A DNA stretch of 7,104 bases from JAICLL01 sp035252155 (GTDB lineage Bacteria > Planctomycetota > Planctomycetia > Pirellulales > JAICIG01), in the NCBI GenBank assembly GCA_035252155.1, contig DATFDL010000450.1, forward strand, positions 1 through 7,104, written 5' to 3'. Shown here one piece after another: positions 5,183 to 7,104 of this stretch (position 1 is its first letter; the number at the start of each line of letters is the position of its first letter). Below the pieces are notes generated by a model. That model was not told the DNA's origin. It worked only from the letters and a program-made list of their open reading frames with translations, and made no database searches. The position numbers and the translations under genes are program-made.

Positions 5183-7104
5183 TCATGCCGCGGTACGGTT
5201 TGCAATCAGCCCCTCCAATAACAACATGCCGAGCAGCAACGCCGCGATCCAGGGCCAAAACTCGCTATCGATCATTTCGGCCCCGATCGAGGCTTGCATC
5301 GGCTCGGGGGCCGCTTGGTTCGCGACGTCGTCGCTCAGTTTCAATCCAAACCGCTCGACAAATTCTTGCGGCGCGCAGCGCTCGGTCTCGGCTTCACGCG
5401 GGCTGGTGTTGACCACCAACAGATACCCATCCTGCGCTTGCACGCCCGGCTCGGCATCGACCGCGACTTCGGTGCGGCCCTCCAAAACCGCTTGGCGCAC
5501 ACGTCCGCCGGCGGTCAGCCCGGCCTGGTAACCGACCAATTGATAGACCAGCGGCAGATAAAGCCGGCTGCGGGGCCAGTCGCTCCACTGTCGGTCGCCG
5601 CTGGAGGTGAACCAAAGGACGCTGCCTTTTCCCACGCGACGTTCGACCAGTGCGGGCTTGCCGTCGCGAAACATGGCAAGCACCTCAGCGTCGGTGGCCG
5701 GCGCCACGTGGGTGCAGGCGGAGAACGACAGCCGCCGCAGATCGCCCAACTGCGGATCGCTGAAGGCCGCGAACACCGGGTGCTTGATGTTCCACGACTC
5801 GAGCCGCAACGGCAGATCGGTGGCTGCGGAGACGCCGATGATTTGCCCTGGTGCAAGCCCCGCCGACGCCAGGGCGGCCGTTCGCTCGCGCGTCACGTTT
5901 TCGCCGCCAAAGACCAACAGTCCACCGCCGCGCTCGACAAACCGCGCCAACCGGGCCGCGTCGCGCGCGTCGAGCTCGCCCACATCGGCCAAGACCACCA
6001 CGTCGTAACGGTCGAACGACGCCGGCAGATCGTCGGCGGCCACACGGTGCGGCTCGAACGAGTTCGAAGGGTCGAGTTCGCCCGGCGGCCCCAGCCGCAG
6101 CGCGGTTTCTAAGAAATACGTCGCAGCCAGCGCCGGCGACGCGGCCGAGCGGCCATCGACCAGCAGCACCTGATAGGGCTTGGACGCCATGATCGCCACG
6201 AAACGCTGGTTATCGAGCGGCAGGTCGTCGTCGGTCTCGACGCGGACGCTGCCTTGCCACGTTCCCTCGGCTAGTGGCGTTAAATCGAATCGCAACGACT
6301 CGGCCGCCCCCGGCTCGATCTTCACACGCTCACGAATTTCGAGCTTGCGCGGACCGTTGGCCAGATCGAGCGCGACGGGCAATTCTTCGGTGGTGAACGG
6401 CCCGCCATTGTAAATCGTCACGTGGACAGCGGTCTGTTCGCCGGGCCGCAGCCACGGACGCTCGACGCGTGCTTCGGTGACCGCCACGTTGTTGACCGCG
6501 CTGCGCCCCAAATCGTGCAAGTGCGAAACGACGTCGTCGGGCAACACATCGATCTCGCTCCAAGCCAGGCCGCTGCGCTGCAGGTCGGTGAAGACGTGCA
6601 AAATCCTGGGACCAGGCGACGCCTTGGCCAAAACGTCTCGCGCCCAGTCCATGGCCGCGCCGTAATCGGTGCCGCCACTGCACGACGCCGGCGCGGTAAG
6701 CTTGCCGGCCAGCTCGGCCGCCGAGGCGTCGCGCCGCTCACCGCCGCCCGGGACTGGGTCGCCCGTCAATAGCGGGTGGACGGCGTGATCGAAAAAGGCG
6801 ATTTCGAATCGCGTGTTATCAGCGGCGTGGGCCAGCAACTCCTGCGTGGCCCCGACGGCGCGGTCGATCAGTCGCGGGCCGTCGTCGGCCAGCCCCATGG
6901 TGGCCGAGCGGTCGATGAGCACGGCCACGGTCTGCTTTTGCCCGGCGGAGTGGAAGGCCCGCCAATTAGGCCGGGCAAACAGCACCGCCAGCAAGGCGAC
7001 GCACGCCAGCCGCAGCGTCAACAGCAGCCACCGCATGACGCGGCGCCGGCGAGCGTTTTGCTGGAGCACGACGCGCAGAAACCGCAGCGTACCCAAGTCA
7101 ACTC
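5183..7104 (-). CDS. BatA-like membrane protein with vWA domain and GATase-like domain (5' partial)
   Basis: The frame is open through the right edge, so the N-terminus is missing. The TTG at 7096 is an internal Leu: the residues before it (V-D) continue the BatA-type pattern VDxGxLRFL, which normally follows a first membrane helix. In-window length is 639 residues. Numbering from that Leu: a basic stretch NARRRR at 14-19; a transmembrane helix at about 23-41 ending ARP; a vWA domain at about 55-200 with a MIDAS-like D62-R-S-A-T66, T143 (GGTDYG) and D171 (FTDLQ); a CARDB/Ig-like beta region at about 203-300; a class I glutamine-amidotransferase-like fold at about 307-420 (VLLVDG, YDVVVLADV, GGGLLVFGGEN) without a visible nucleophile Cys; and a C-terminal helix at about 613-632. 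The fifth MIDAS position is Thr instead of Ser, which still allows metal binding. It is probably anchored in the inner membrane at both ends and acts with the DUF4175-like protein downstream. The family call is firm; the cellular role is not known. Confidence 0.88.
   Translation of the reverse strand, partial: VDLGTLRFLRVVLQQNARRRRVMRWLLLTLRLACVALLAVLFARPNWRAFHSAGQKQTVAVLIDRSATMGLADDGPRLIDRAVGATQELLAHAADNTRFEIAFFDHAVHPLLTGDPVPGGGERRDASAAELAGKLTAPASCSGGTDYGAAMDWARDVLAKASPGPRILHVFTDLQRSGLAWSEIDVLPDDVVSHLHDLGRSAVNNVAVTEARVERPWLRPGEQTAVHVTIYNGGPFTTEELPVALDLANGPRKLEIRERVKIEPGAAESLRFDLTPLAEGTWQGSVRVETDDDLPLDNQRFVAIMASKPYQVLLVDGRSAASPALAATYFLETALRLGPPGELDPSNSFEPHRVAADDLPASFDRYDVVVLADVGELDARDAARLARFVERGGGLLVFGGENVTRERTAALASAGLAPGQIIGVSAATDLPLRLESWNIKHPVFAAFSDPQLGDLRRLSFSACTHVAPATDAEVLAMFRDGKPALVERRVGKGSVLWFTSSGDRQWSDWPRSRLYLPLVYQLVGYQAGLTAGGRVRQAVLEGRTEVAVDAEPGVQAQDGYLLVVNTSPREAETERCAPQEFVERFGLKLSDDVANQAAPEPMQASIGAEMIDSEFWPWIAALLLGMLLLEGLIANRTAA

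Noticed and set aside
5022..5531. Plus-strand frame across the gap, reading LSLRERSVSFADRK
   Set aside because: The peptide is translated from the CTTTCG repeat and the antisense strand of the first vWA gene; there is no ribosome binding site or domain.
5183..7096. TTG at 7096 as the real start of the first vWA gene
   Set aside because: The frame stays open upstream to the window edge and the residues just before it fit the BatA N-terminal pattern, so the gene is truncated by the window and the TTG is an internal Leu codon.

Overview
The window is GC-rich and almost fully coding, with every credible gene on the minus strand (5'->3' runs from high to low coordinates). Four genes form one co-directional cluster. 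In order of transcription: a BatA-like membrane protein with a von Willebrand A (vWA) domain (5' end off the right edge); a 1168-residue three-helix membrane protein resembling the DUF4175 family, with long charged coiled coils; a probable lipoprotein of unknown family; and a second membrane vWA protein (3' end off the left edge). The gene set, the protein style and the dispersed-repeat fragments between genes suggest a planctomycete, perhaps Pirellulales-like. That assignment is inference from recognition, not from a search.

Layout: 7104-5183, vWA/BatA-like protein ending in a transmembrane helix. 5182-5045, a 138-base gap holding CTTTCG-type hairpins, an AACGGA palindrome and the ribosome binding site of the next gene. 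5044-1538, the giant DUF4175-like protein. 1537 to about 1394, a gap with three different palindromes; the last one runs into the predicted signal peptide of the next gene. 1393-509, the putative lipoprotein. 512-1, the second vWA protein, whose ATG overlaps the lipoprotein stop codon (ATGA) and which has an intact DxSxS metal-binding motif.

Together the genes look like a membrane-anchored vWA system of the MoxR/DUF58/Bat type. MoxR ATPase and DUF58 genes commonly lie upstream in such clusters and would be expected beyond position 7104, but they are not visible here. Two vWA proteins with membrane anchors, one very large coiled-coil membrane protein and one lipoprotein suggest an envelope complex or a chaperone/assembly system; the actual substrate is unknown. 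I see no tRNA, rRNA, CRISPR array, insertion sequence or convincing terminator. The most unusual layer is the short palindromic and GA-rich repeats, which fill both gaps and reach into gene ends, where they appear to supply a signal-peptide region, two C-terminal tails and a ribosome binding site.
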